A stretch of 64,000 nucleotides of DNA from Apiotrichum sp. Y4204 (lineage: Eukaryota; Basidiomycota; Tremellomycetes; Trichosporonales; Trichosporonaceae): NCBI GenBank assembly GCA_025531455.1, contig JAMYHL010000023.1:186001-250000 (forward strand), in the 5' to 3' direction. The translations under genes and the position numbers were made by a program. Positions 12,395-22,695 of this stretch are shown here, in pieces (position 1 is the stretch's first letter; every line of letters begins with the position of its first letter). Under the pieces are notes generated by a model. It was not told where the DNA came from. It made no database searches and saw only the letters and a program-made list of their open reading frames with translations.

Positions 12395-13473
12395 ATGTCC
12401 CGCTCTGGCGCGCTCGACGACTCGGAGATCCAGTCCGAGATGAACAAGATGGTGCGTACATGTGGTGGTGTTGTTGGGTGACCGATGTATATTGTTACCC
12501 AATACCATTCCTGTATCACTCTCCACGTCTGGCAGTCGTCTGCTGTGTAGTGATTGAATGGCATATACCTATGCCTTTTAGGATACGGTGCTCACATTTC
12601 AGGTCGCGTTCATCTCGCAGGAGGCCCGCGAGAAGGCCCGCGAGATTCAGGTCAAGGCCGACGAGGAGTTTGCCATTGAGAAGGTGCGTTTTCATCGAGT
12701 TGACAGGCGGATAGGATGCTGACCCGTCGCTTTCGTTTATGAAATTGTGCTTTACATCGTTATCTTGCCCAATCTCTCATTGTCTACACATCACACACAC
12801 CGTCACCGTCACACCCTTTGCTTCGCCCACCAGGCCAAGATTGTTCGCCAGGAGTCGCTCGCAATAGACGCGCAGTACGAGAAGAAGCGCAAGCAGGCCG
12901 AGGTCGGATGGAAGATGTAAGTCTTCCTCTGTGCTCTGTGGTCTAACCCCCAGTGCCCAGTCCACCGCACTCAACCAGTCGCGCCTGGAGGTGCTGCGCA
13001 AGCGCGACGAGCACCTGAACGAGCTGTTTGAGAAGGCCGACAAGGAGGTCAAGGTCCTCGCAGGCGGAAAGGACTACCCGCAAGCGATGGAGCTCTTGAT
13101 CCTCGAGGTGCTGCTCATCCTCCTCGGTGATGAGGTGACGCTCGCGCACCGCCCCAAGGACGCCAAGGTCGTCAAGAAGGCGGCAGACGGCGCGGTCAAG
13201 CAGTACAAGGAGATTTCGGGACGCTCCAGCACTTTCCAGTTTGACGACTCGCTGGCGGACGACTCGGCCGGCGGCGTCATCGGCTCGATCATGGCCGGCC
13301 GCATCAAGGTCGACAACACGCTGTCTGCCCGCCTCAAGATCCTCGAGGAGAAGATGCTCCCGGAGCTGCGTACCGACCTCTTCGGAAAGAACCCCAACCG
13401 CAAGTTCTACGACGTGAGTTTCCTGATGCAGCTGTCTGACGTGCACGGATTCAGTTGCTGACTCTCACAGTAA
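12395..13473 (+). CDS. VMA4: V-type H+-ATPase subunit E
   Basis: Five exons, join(12395..12451, 12603..12683, 12834..12916, 12954..13413, 13471..13473), 227 residues, the usual length for subunit E. The N-terminal half is a charged helix with the family pattern FISQEAREKAREI and EEFAIEK. The C-terminal globular part carries LEVLLILLGDEVTL and ends KFYD. Subunit E is a peripheral stalk of the V1 sector, which acidifies vacuoles and endosomes. The last exon as modelled is the stop codon alone: the intron after FYD (13414-13470) ends CTGACTCTCACAG directly followed by TAA. If that intron is kept, translation runs 15 residues further to a TGA at 13459-13461. Confidence 0.92.
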
Positions 13474-14044
13474 GGATAAGAAGAGATGTGCGACGTCGTT
13501 GTTAGTTTTACCCAGCGCTAGATGCAGGAATCGCTTTGTAGCCCATTCAATCGGTCGGACGTTGAACGTGCGCGCCTAACTCAAGTGAGGGACCAGTTCT
13601 CCGAGCTTGAGGGTTCTGTCAGTGGTACGGCTGAAGTTAAGAACTCCAGCGACTACAAGAGACAAACGAAACGATAATTTGCAGTGACATGCAGAGCACA
13701 AACCGGCGGCTGACGTGAGATCAGTGGCAGCATCAAGCTTTGTTGCAAATATCCGAGAGGAGAACAGGGGTCGAGAGTAGTTTGGTCTGACTTGCCGTTC
13801 ACCCATCTCTAACCTTCGAATATCTCTCGCGAGCAGGGGTGTGAGGGCTGGGCTCTGTCTCTATCTCATCCTCAGTTTCCTGCCACGGCTTTGACAAGTC
13901 GGCATCGTTCAGTGATCTACGGTTCCATTCCATCTTGTCAGATACCTTGTCGCGCTCTTTCGATTTCTCATCTTTCAGCATTCTCAATCTAATCTTACTC
14001 CTCCCCTGTCCGCAAAAATGACGCCGATATGAATCGAACTTCCA
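13474..14044. other. Spacer between VMA4 and tRNA-Thr
   Basis: VMA4 3' region and flank of the minus-strand tRNA. It contains the tRNA terminator but no supported ORF. Confidence 0.4.
14014..14018 (-). terminator. Pol III oligo-T terminator of tRNA-Thr(CGU)
   Basis: A T5 run on the minus strand, 27 bases after the tRNA 3' end. The other two tRNA genes here have the same arrangement about 30 bases downstream. Confidence 0.7.
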
Positions 14045-14139
14045 TGCCCCGTAGCCGACTTGAACGACTGGCCTTGTCATGACCCCCGCGATTGGTCGCA
14101 GAGTACGAGTGACACGCTCTACCACTGAGCTAACGGGGC
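14045..14139 (-). tRNA. tRNA-Thr (anticodon CGU), with 23-nt intron
   Basis: Read on the minus strand: a perfect 7-bp acceptor GCCCCGT/ACGGGGC, A-box TAGCTCAGTGGTAGAGC (D arm), anticodon stem TGTCA/TGACA, and loop CT-CGT-A followed by a 23-nt intron in the canonical position after base 37. The T arm is AGTCG-TTCAAGT-CGGCT, with discriminator A. Spliced length is 72 nt. A near-identical partner lies at 24190-24284 on the other strand with anticodon AGU. Confidence 0.93.
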
Positions 14140-14464
14140 GAAGCGGCCAGATGTCAGACAGCTCTTGTTTGTCGGTATCCAGTTGGGCTCGACTGTCGTT
14201 AAAGAGTCTTGTTATTTTGCTGTTAGGTACGGTTGTTGGTTGCAGTTGTTGTCTCTGCCCCAAGCTGGGAATCGTCTGTCCCATCGCCCCATGCCTCATC
14301 AACTCCCAAGATCAATCGTACGGGTCATAGCATATCTACGACAGTCTAGTCTAGTGTTATGTGAATGCTAGATATTGAGTTGTAGCTGGGTCTACAGGGG
14401 CTGATTGGGAAGATACCACTACAGGAGTGGTATTGCCCTCGCCGACAGCATGGCTCTCCACCAC
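14140..14464. other. Spacer between tRNA-Thr and ERG4 3' end
   Basis: 325 bases upstream of the tRNA and downstream of ERG4. No ORF or structured element was identified. Confidence 0.4.
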
Positions 14465-16145
14465 TTAGTAGATGTAAGGGATGAAGCGCCAGCGGACGAC
14501 CTTGCAGTACTCGACCCAGTCGTCGCCGTACTTGCGCTCGCACTTTTCAAAGTCGCGGCCGCAGCGGTGGGTGAGGACGGCGAAGAAGAAGATGGCGTAG
14601 AAGAAGGTGATGGGCGTGTTGAACCCGGCGGTGAGGCACCAGGTGAGCGCCTGGATCCAGTCGGCGGTGTAGTTGATCTTGCGGGCAAACTGCCACCAGC
14701 CCGAGGTAAGGAGCTTGTTGCCGTGCTTGGTCTGGATGAAGCGGGGGTTCTTGACGCGCGACCAAGGGACCTGGGGAAACGCCTTGCGGGGCTTGTACAT
14801 GCCCTGCTGCTCAAGCTTGAACGCCGACTTCTGGGCCATGGCCGAGTCGAAAATCCAATACATGGTGAGGAGGGTGACGAACATGAGGACGTTGCCCCAG
14901 ATCGGGAACCGGTACGTCTCGGGGTCCGAGCGCGTCATGTAGATGGTCGGGTAGCAGTAGGTGAAGGGGACGCCGGCCATGTTCCAGAAGATGAGCAGCC
15001 AGCCAAACTTCTCGTGGAACATGTCCCACGTCTGGGGGATGAGCTGCTCGCCCTTGGCGCACGCGTTCATGTAGAGGCCGGTCGCGAAGAGCATGTGGAA
15101 CATGCCATAGGTAATGTAGCCCAGGTCCTCGTACTGCTTGATGGTGCCCGAGAGGGAGATGAGGAAGAGGAGGACCCAGGGGACGCGCACCTCGGCGAAC
15201 ATCTTGAGGTCGATCGGGCCGAGACGCGGATTGAGCGAGACGCCCATAAAGTGGTCGTAGACCCACGAACCGGACATGCGGAGCGGCGCGCCGCCGTAGT
15301 GGCACACACGGCCAAGGATCTCGATGGTGAACGAGATGGTGAACGCGGTGATGATCGCCACGGTCATGATCGGCGCGTAGTTCTCGATAATCCAGTTGAG
15401 GCGGTAGAGGCCAGTGTTGTGGAGGACGGTCACGAGGACAAGCGTCGCGTACCACGAGTACAGCGCGTTGCACTTGTACTGCAGGATCTCGTAGCCGAGC
15501 GACGGGACGGGGAGACCGGCCTGCTGCACGCCAGGCATGAGCCAGGCGAAGGCGAGCTGGACGATGCCGAGACCGAGGTACGAACCCCACGCAAAGCGCG
15601 TCGGGTACGCGCCGTCAACGCAGTGCGCCCACATGCGCTGCAGGAAGGGACCAATGTCGTCGATCGACTTGGGGTGCACAAGGCGGCCGTCATAGTACCA
15701 AAGGCAGATCCAGAGGTAGTCTGAGGGTCAGTGACTGTTGGATAGAGAGGAGACGTCAAGCACGAGCCATCCCGGTGCTGCACGTTCGTCGCAATGCTGG
15801 CGCCATCGCCGCGTATTTCTTGCCAGACTGCACTCAGACGCCTCCCAAGTGGCACCACCTCTCCTACACACCGCGCCGACCCCATCTCTCCCACCTTCAC
15901 TACTCACACATGAGAATCGGGAACCCAATCATCATGGCAGACACGCCGGCAGGCCCACCAAACTCGTACGACTGGTGCGTGTCGAGCTTCTTGTCCATTG
16001 CCTGTCCGTAGGCGGTCGGCATGTACGCGCTGACGGTCGTGACAGGCTCGGCGGCGTGGCCGTTGGTGGCTCCGTTGGCCTTGCCGTTGGTGCCGTTTGA
16101 GGCGCCGTTGGCCTTGCGCGCGCGCAGGTTCGCGGTGTCGGACAT
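14465..16145 (-). CDS. ERG4: Delta(24(24(1)))-sterol reductase (C-24(28) reductase)
   Basis: Two exons, complement join(14465..15720, 15908..16145), 497 residues. A polar N-terminus of about 60 residues is followed by 8-9 hydrophobic helices. Family landmarks include LMYYLWICLWYYDG, FTISFTIEILGRVCHYGG and the C-terminal ERG4/ERG24 signature HRCGRDFEKCERKYGDDW, ending RWRFIPYIY. The enzyme performs the last step of ergosterol synthesis in the ER, reducing ergosta-5,7,22,24(28)-tetraenol to ergosterol with NADPH. The intron junction lies inside the first membrane segment and restores the Tyr codon. It is divergent from IVY1 across an unusually long 1.8 kb spacer. Confidence 0.95.
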
Positions 16146-17960
16146 GGTGACGTGAGACTGTGCAGAGGACACTACCGAGAGACGCGCCGCGATTACTTTA
16201 TACGTCCTGTACGAGGCGTCGCGCCCCGCAACACTTACTGTTTTTCCTGGCCTCCTGGGAGGCTGGGCACGAACACGCGGGCAACGGGCACAATGCTCCG
16301 GAAATCCCGAGCGATCGTACGAGGATTTTTTTGCGCCTTGTAACAAAGGGCACTAGATCTCTAGATCTGAGGCCCTCAGGGAGGAACGGACATGAGCGCG
16401 GACAATCTATCAGCTTTATTTACGTAAATTCAACACGACACGCTTCAGTAGTGTCCAAGATTGGCTGGATAAGCCGAAACGTCGCGGACGCCTCTTGAAA
16501 CTCCGTCAAGATATTGATATGGACGACGTCGCCGGCCTCGGACGTAACGGGGGGGGGGGGCAAGTTGGGTCGAGTGGTCACTGGACGGGATGTTACTAAC
16601 ACGCACACATGCGGCATCGCGGCACGGCGCTTGTCACCAGCGTTACGACAGAAGCCTTGATCGTCATAGCAGGGAACGAGGATTGCGGTGGATCTCCTCT
16701 CGTCCCACGATAACGTGTCCCCAGTTGAGAAGCATTGAGGATTGACGGATCGGCAGGTACAATCGCGGACACACATACACACACAACAAAAGATCGTCCG
16801 CACAGCGATTGCAGTTGGCTCATCTGTGTTGATTCACACAGATCTGCAGATTGTCTGCAGATTGTCACCGACCGCTACACGTCACCCCTGCATATCTTGT
16901 GCGCTGATCACAAACATCCGGAGAAACTTTTCAGGCCATCATATACTCGCGCTATACTCGCAGCTACAACTCGTACAAGACGTCCTCGAACAAGAACATC
17001 GAATGTCGGTCCGCCGGCACCCCTCCCCGCACCCCGCCCGCCTGTCGTCGCGCCGCAGCCCGAAGGGGGCGCCTCGAGGCAGGTTGTTGGGGTAGAGGTT
17101 GAGAGATGCGCGCAGTTTGGGTATCACCGGGCAAGACACAGGAGGCGGCGAAGCCCCCCTCTTTTCGGTCTGGGAGACGGGAACGCGTTGTCCCTCTATT
17201 GTGTAGAGAGCATCGAACTTTGTGTCTCCGTAAGGTTTTTGTTCAAGGAGATCATCAAAAGTGGGGGATGCTGGTATTTATGCCATCCAGCGCGCGAGCG
17301 ACCGGCTGCCACTCCGTCGCCGACGTCCAAAAAAAAAAGCTGTTTGGCGGCTCGCTCGCACCCGATACGAATTCTCCCGTTGATTAAAAATGATGTGTAA
17401 TGGACCTGCCCGTAAATGACCTTGTTTGTTTGTTTACCCCTCCCCCCTGCCGCCCACGTTGCCCCGCCCTCGCGCCCTCGCGCCCTCGCGCCCTCGAGCC
17501 CTCGTTCCCCGCGAGCTGCGAGCCCTCCATGGCCTCTGCTTTCTGAATTTCTGGGTCGACGGAGTTAGCCTCGTTCTGCTAGCGTGGTTTGGATCAGAGC
17601 CCCGCGTTTGCTCTGATGCTGACGGGCTGCCCTTCCTCACCCCCTCGATCCTCGACCGCTTGATTAGCTCCTTTCTACTTGCGGTGTTCGTCATTGATTG
17701 TGGCCACCCCCTCCCCCCTATCCCTGAACAAGCTTGCAAGCCGCAAGCTTCTCCTCCTGTCTGACACGGACCACCGCCACCACACCACCACAACCACAAC
17801 GTCCCCCCCACTTGCACTCAGCTCGCCATATTTTGGATCTCACTATCCGTTCTCTTCCTCGTCGTGATATCGTGGCCTCTCTGCAACACACGGGCCTCAC
17901 TTCTAATCACCCGCGCACACACTCCCTCTCCCACTTAGCTTCCGAAGTCCTCAACTCAAC
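16146..17960. other. Long divergent spacer ERG4/IVY1
   Basis: 1.8 kb with no supported gene. Notable contents: a G12 run at 16549-16560, a repeated 12-mer GCAGATTGTCTG/CAGATTGTC near 16842-16870, a poly-A run near 17328-17338, and a GC-rich octamer repeat (CGCCCTCG) near 17466-17504. The last 250 bases are CT/CA-rich, as in a promoter leader. Confidence 0.5.
16549..16560 (+). repeat. G12 homopolymer
   Basis: Twelve consecutive G bases in the ERG4 upstream region. It may be length-variable or an assembly-sensitive site. Confidence 0.9.
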
Positions 17961-19798
17961 ATGGCCATGCCTCGGGCAGTCCGACAGGATTCGATGCAGA
18001 GTACATCGAGCATTACATGGAATAGGCCGCCGAGCCCAACAGTGAGTCCGAGGAAAGTCGAACACAGTCCATCGCTAGCTGTGCGATAGCATACACTATG
18101 CAGAGGGCGTACTTGCGCCCTGCTTAGCTGTGCACTGCGACTCGCGCGCTGTCAGGCGCTATTCGACATCTTTTGTCGTCATCGCCGGGTACAGGTCTCC
18201 GAGACAACTCAATCTTCTCCGCCACCCGATGGTGTCTGATCACTGCACGCACTGATGGAACACCGGCTGACGCAACAGTTCTCGACAACCACCACCGGCT
18301 CAAAGGTCAACCTTGCCGAGTCGCACACACTTATCTCGCGCAAGGACCTGCGGGCGAGCATTTTGTGCTTTGAAGACGTGAGTTATCACGCCATGGGAGC
18401 ACATTCCAGCTGTCGGGAATGTCTTCCCTCTGCAGCCTGTCTGTGTATTCCCAAACATTTGTGGAGCTTATCTCACGCTTCTACAGCTGCTTGTCGCCGC
18501 CAAGGCGTACCGGAATGCTCTGTTGGCAATGTCATCCGCTACTGCATCCTTTGCGTCGGCGATGGAGGCCTGTTCGAGGTAGGTTCTCCGCGGCTGTTAC
18601 CTGAAGGCGTCGTCTAACAGCTCAGAGTGAAGGGCTGCAGAGGAGCCAACGCCGCACTCGCAGGTGGTGCAGGTCTACAATATCTGATCTCGAACCACGA
18701 ACAGCTTCTCGCCGATACGGTTTACAGGCAGTTTGAAATTCCCTTGCTGGAAGCTCTCGACAATTACAAGATGGTCACCGCGGACCGGCTGGCGTCGTAT
18801 GAAAAGTCGCTACACGCGCAGAGCGAGAAGATCCGCAAAACTGAGGGCGAGAACATGAAGGTTGGGCGTCGCCGGAAGCGCGACCTCCAGCAGTTCCGCA
18901 GTGCGCTCGCCGAGCTCCAGCGCCAGGTCGACGAGCTAGACGCGATCAAACTCGGCTACCACGAAGAGGTGCTCGAGGCCGAGGACGAGAACTGGGACAT
19001 GGTGCTGAGCAAGGTTGCTTTCGTGATCCGTTCCCAGCTCGACTTCTACGAGAAGATTGCCGGTAAGGTCAGCGACCCGGTGCTCGAACCACTCGTCATG
19101 TCTATCCCCGACCCGTTCGACGCGTATGGCCCCCCAAAAGAGGAAGGCCAGATTTTCAGTGTTCTTTCTCCGTGAGCTTGGAGTGGTGAGAAGATCTAAC
19201 TCTCAGCCTCAACTTGGATTCCATGCCCACGTCACCAAACCCAAACATCACACGCATCGTTCAGAACGGCACCCCCAATGCCGTGACACCGCGTGCCTCG
19301 TCTCCCTCAAAGCTTGGTGTCCCTGCTGCCCAAACCTCGGTGTCCGTGTCCCACGTCGACGCGGTTGGGGAGCGGGGTATGTGGGACGACGATGACGACC
19401 CACACCGTGCGCACCGTGCACTGAGTGTGATTGATGAGAGGGAAGGCTCGCCCGAGCGGAGCCTCTCAAAGCGGCTGCCCGATGAAGAGAGCGTTCCGCA
19501 GCTTGTGATACAAGAGGCTGTCGAGCAGGAGACGGAGGCGGAGCATGATGGTCACGAGGATAACGACGGGGACGAGGACGCCGAGTCCGATCGGCATGAA
19601 GAGAACTCGGCCGGAAACGAGGACAAGAAGGAATCAGGCAAGGCCGCGGCTCCATCCGAAGAACCACCCGCCAGCTCGCCGTCCGTCGACGACAGCGGCG
19701 ACGAGCCGACAGTCAACGACTCCTCTCATGACGGTCACCCCGACCTGGACACCAGCCCACACTTGGGCGCGACCCCGCATGTCGGCGTGACCGCTTAA
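17961..19798 (+). CDS. IVY1: BAR-domain phospholipid-binding protein, Ivy1-like
   Basis: Modelled as join(17961..18041, 18279..18377, 18487..18578, 18626..19171, 19207..19798), 469 residues. The core has the helical BAR-type pattern of fungal Ivy1: SRKDLRASILCFED, then LLVAAKAYRNALLAMSSATA and a long charged helix through LQRQVDELDAIKLGYHEE. Yeast Ivy1 is an inverted-BAR protein of the vacuole and endosomes that binds Ypt7, Vps33 and PI3P and affects TORC1 and microautophagy. The last ~160 residues are Glu/Asp-rich and likely disordered. The 237-nt first intron is long for this region. Parts of it read open, and small extra 5' exons (one possible ending PPPD near 18227) cannot be excluded, so the N-terminus is uncertain. 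It converges with CAX4. Confidence 0.82.
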
Positions 19799-20039
19799 AT
19801 GATGAACAGGGCACCCCGCCATTGACCCCCATCACAAGATCACCAGATCACAATCTCGCGGACAGTATGTTTTGAACTGACGCGCCTACTATTAGATATC
19901 AATCACATTCACCCTCGTATCCTTTGTATTGTCCTTCTACGATCCGGCCTTTTCGGAATATCACCATATTATGCCCCTACTCCCGGTTGTTAGTTGTTTG
20001 TCATTCATGTAGCTGCGATGCGACGTCCATGTCTAGGTT

Positions 20040-20789
20040 CTACTGCGACTTGCCATTCTTGTCTGGCCTTTCCACGCCAAACACCCAGCCCTCCCCCCAG
20101 CCTCCCTCGGCAGCGCCGAGCTGCCACCCACCGATGCCACCGACACCGACCCACAGGCTCTCGACCACCACACGCACCCGCCCCGGCAAGGACCGCGGCT
20201 GCGTCCGCGCCACGTGCTCCGTGAAGTAGTACCACGCCGCGCCGGCGACGAGTCCGACACCGTAGCCGGCAAGCACCTGCGGGATCGAGTGGTAGTGCAG
20301 CGCGTATCTGAGGTCAGTCGCGACCTTTCACTCAACTCACCGTGAATACGCGACGGCAGACGACCACGCAGCCAGGCCAAAGAGGTATATTCCATGCCGC
20401 ACAACGCGGATACACCCCACTCTTCCCCCCGTGCTAGAGGGATACCGCGCCTCGAGGCTGAGGGCATACCCGATTCCCCAGGCGAGGACGAACGCGCCTG
20501 CCTGCGCGTGGCTGCTCGGCATACCGTACCCGTCGCCGACGTGCGCGCGGTGCGGGAACGGCCTCGGTGCGCGGAGAAGGCGTTTCAGCGCGAGAGAGAG
20601 CGCCTCATTCCCCACACTCCCGATTGCCAACAGAAGGAGGGAGAGGCGCCGGCCGAAGATGACGAGCGAAAAATATGCGACGAAGAGGAAGATTGGCGAG
20701 AGTGAGAGGAGGGCCAGTGGAATACCGAGCAGTGACGGCGTGTACACGATGTGCGTTAGGCCGAAGTGCTTCAGCTCAGGCTGCTCCAT
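20040..20789 (-). CDS. CAX4: Dolichyl-diphosphate phosphatase (PAP2 family)
   Basis: Two exons, complement join(20040..20307, 20341..20789), 238 residues. PAP2 phosphatase motifs are complete: C1 KRLLRAPRP, C2 PSSHAQ and C3 SRYALHYHSIPQVLAGYG. The intron splits the C3 Ser-Arg, and the junction restores it. Four or more hydrophobic helices surround the motifs. In yeast Cax4/Cwh8 hydrolyses dolichyl pyrophosphate on the lumenal side of the ER to recycle the lipid carrier for N-glycosylation. Length matches the family. It converges with IVY1, with 241 bases between stops and nothing recognisable between them. Confidence 0.93.
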
Positions 20790-21040
20790 TGTGAGTGTTG
20801 GATCGAGGTTGGGTGGTTGAGATTTGTTGACTTGGTCGAGGTATTCATTTGTTTGCGTGGAGGTTGTCGTGTGTCCGATGTGGAGGCACAGGCACGGCCG
20901 GCACGGCAGGATACACAGATCGGCAGCGGACAAAGCATACGCGTTCAACTTTGAGTTCAGATTGCTTGCGAGACCGCATGTCGCGCACTCGCGCACTCAC
21001 GCAAACTGCGACATGCATGCACACCCACACGCACAAAAAG

Positions 21041-21131
21041 GACCGCGCGCTGGATCGAACGAGCGATCCATCGCTTCAGCTAGGCTAGGGCAAAGCCCCG
21101 ATCATTGGAATTGCAAGTATGCTACGCGGCC
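21041..21131 (-). ncRNA. tRNA-like Pol III element A
   Basis: On the minus strand it starts GGCCGCGTAGC and ends GCGCGGTC, forming a 7-bp closing stem with one G-U pair. It contains TAGC (A-box start), a B-box-like CGTTCGATCC set in a 6-bp hairpin (GGATCG/CGATCC), and a T5 run right after the end (CTTTTTG). D and anticodon arms cannot be folded canonically. The acceptor-like ends recall eukaryotic tRNA-Arg (GACCGCG), so decayed tRNA copies are the main alternative to a distinct RNA family. Confidence 0.45.
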
Positions 21132-21178
21132 TTGGAAAGAGCCGGCAAAAAAACTAGGTGCAAAAAGTTGTTTAAGGT

Positions 21179-21263
21179 GACCGCGCGCCAGGCTCGAACC
21201 GGGGTCCGACGAGGCGTGGTTATTTCTGAGCTCTCAAGTGCTTGTAAGGTTTGCTACACGGTC
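21179..21263 (-). ncRNA. tRNA-like Pol III element B
   Basis: Minus strand: GACCGTGTAGC at the 5' end and GCGCGGTC at the 3' end pair over 7 bp. The near-consensus B-box CGGTTCGAGCC sits in a T-arm-like stem with 4 of 5 pairs. TTTTT follows about 20 bases downstream. No clear anticodon arm. This is the copy closest to a tRNA. Confidence 0.45.
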
Positions 21264-21496
21264 TTAAAAGAAATCGCAATTTTTGTATGTTTATCATGCT
21301 CTTGCGGAAGCTCTGATGCTCGTCCCCTGTCAATGGTAAGGCGGCGCTGCAACTGCATAGCAGGTACAGTGGAATTGAGAAGAAATTTCTCAATTCGAGG
21401 ACCGATGGTTACGCACTTCCTACGTGCTGTACTGTACAATCGAGGCCCTCAACCACGTCTGTGGCACTGCCACTCCCACCCCACATGCTTCTGTCT

Positions 21497-21532
21497 GTCC
21501 TGTCCGTCCTGTCCGTCCTGTCCGTCCTGTCC
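21497..21532 (+). repeat. 9-bp tandem repeat, 4 copies
   Basis: GTCCTGTCC repeated four times without change, between tRNA-like elements B and C. No function is evident. Confidence 0.9.
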
Positions 21533-21640
21533 CTTCGTTGCGCTCCCACGATCCCACGTTCCCACAGTCCCACGTCGATGGGCGCAGAGCTCCGACAGGC
21601 AAAAAAAAACCCCCCGAAGAAAAGACAAAAAAAAAATGAT

Positions 21641-21740
21641 GACCGCGCTTTGAAGCGAAACGGATTGTGTCAGAAATCCCAGTGGACTGTGAGATTTCCT
21701 TTTACAGGCTTTCGGGGCTTACGGTTGTGCTACGCTTATT
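21641..21740 (-). ncRNA. tRNA-like Pol III element C (5' end diverged)
   Basis: It shares the 3' end GCGCGGTC and the internal block CCGTAAGCCCCGAAAGCC with element D, has TAGC after a degraded 5' stem, and is followed by a T10 run. Internal GAAATC/GATTTC sequences form a hairpin. The degraded closing stem suggests an inactive copy. Confidence 0.35.
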
Positions 21741-22007
21741 GCATCCCATGCCTTGGCGCTTTTGTGGCGCTCACGCAGTGCGTCGGCATGTACTATTGTA
21801 TTTTTGTATGGTTTACTTATTGGGTTTTCTCTTCTTTGAGGGAGGTGGGTTGTTGCTTAGGGACGTAGGTCGGCCTTAGAAAAGAACACCAGGTCATGAG
21901 CCGTTACGTTCTGTCACTCGACACTCCGGTTGCGGGCGTCGGGATTATAATTATATAATTCTCCTCCTTCTCACAACTTAGGCGTGGCATAATGGCAGCA
22001 AAAAGGT

Positions 22008-22103
22008 GACCGCGCTGAATGAAGACCGCAAGGGCGGTCGAACCGATGCAGTCTCCAATCCATTTGAACGGGCCTTCGGGGCATACGGGTGCGCTACACG
22101 GCC
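22008..22103 (-). ncRNA. tRNA-like Pol III element D
   Basis: Minus strand: GGCCGTGTAGC and GCGCGGTC close a 7-bp stem. It contains the B-box-like CGGTTCGACCG, a perfect GACCGC-CCTT-GCGGTC hairpin in the T-arm position, and TTTTT two bases after the GGTCACC tail. The plus-strand flank with GGTCATGAGC is repeated about 225 bases away (near 21893), which points to segmental duplication of the unit. Confidence 0.45.
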
Positions 22104-22347
22104 TTTGACAAGGATTCCTGGTCATGAGCTGTTACCTCCTGGCACTTGACACCCTGGTGGCGGACGTCTGGATCTTCTTCTCCGCCGCACCGTCGTGTTC
22201 GTGATCTCGGCTCGCCTGGGGGATGGAGTGAGAGGGTGGTAGCAGTTTCGAGGGTGGTAGTGGTCGAGGAGAGAGAGAGCGTGAGGAGTCTGGCCAGTTC
22301 GGTGTCCGCCTTCGAGAAGTCGCGAGGAGCAGCAAAAAGAGATTTGT

Positions 22348-22448
22348 GACCGTGCAGGAGTCGACTCCTGGAGATGCTGCGACTAACCAATACATGCGGC
22401 AATGCTGCATTGGTTAATCGCTGCATCTTAGATGTGTGCTACCCGGTC
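22348..22448 (-). ncRNA. tRNA-like Pol III element E with long internal hairpin
   Basis: Minus strand: GACCGGG/CACGGTC closing stem with one mismatch, TAGCACAC, then a 6 bp + 13 bp hairpin (AGATGC/GCATCT and GCGATTAACCAAT/ATTGGTTAGTCGC, separated by an A-A mismatch) with a 17-nt loop. A 16-nt palindromic T-arm-like hairpin CAGGAGTCGACTCCTG follows. T5 occurs within 20 bases downstream. The maintained pairing, including a G-U, suggests an RNA structure rather than chance. Confidence 0.5.
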
Positions 22449-22628
22449 TTGTTAGTAGAATGCCATATATGCCCTTAAGAGCGCGATGCGCCCTCGCCAC
22501 TCGCTGGACTCAAAGAATCAGAATTCGTTTGCTATAGGTTGCTCCTGAGGTCTGATTTCAGCAGTCGCGGGCCCGTGCGGGGTTCCCACAGTATAAGAAC
22601 TCTTGCGCGTGTCTCGATCCATCATCAG

Positions 22629-22666
<38 letters not shown>
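22629..22666 (+). repeat. (TC)n(AC)n microsatellite
   Basis: About ten TC followed by about ten AC dinucleotides, 30 bases before a possible ATG at 22696. Such CT/CA tracts are also common in leaders of genuine genes here. Confidence 0.9.
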
Positions 22667-22695
22667 TCACAGCATCATTTGCTCGACTCTAGTAA

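Noticed and set aside
14405..15724. 439-codon plus-strand ORF antisense to ERG4
   Set aside because: It is a shadow frame of the ERG4 coding strand; its Val/Ala/Glu/Asp/Arg-rich translation is typical of antisense frames in GC-rich genes.
18042..18278. Extra small coding exon (VSETTQSSPPPD) in the first IVY1 intron
   Set aside because: Good local splice signals, but its 37-nt length breaks frame with the supported exons on both sides unless another unseen exon is added. Kept only as a caveat.
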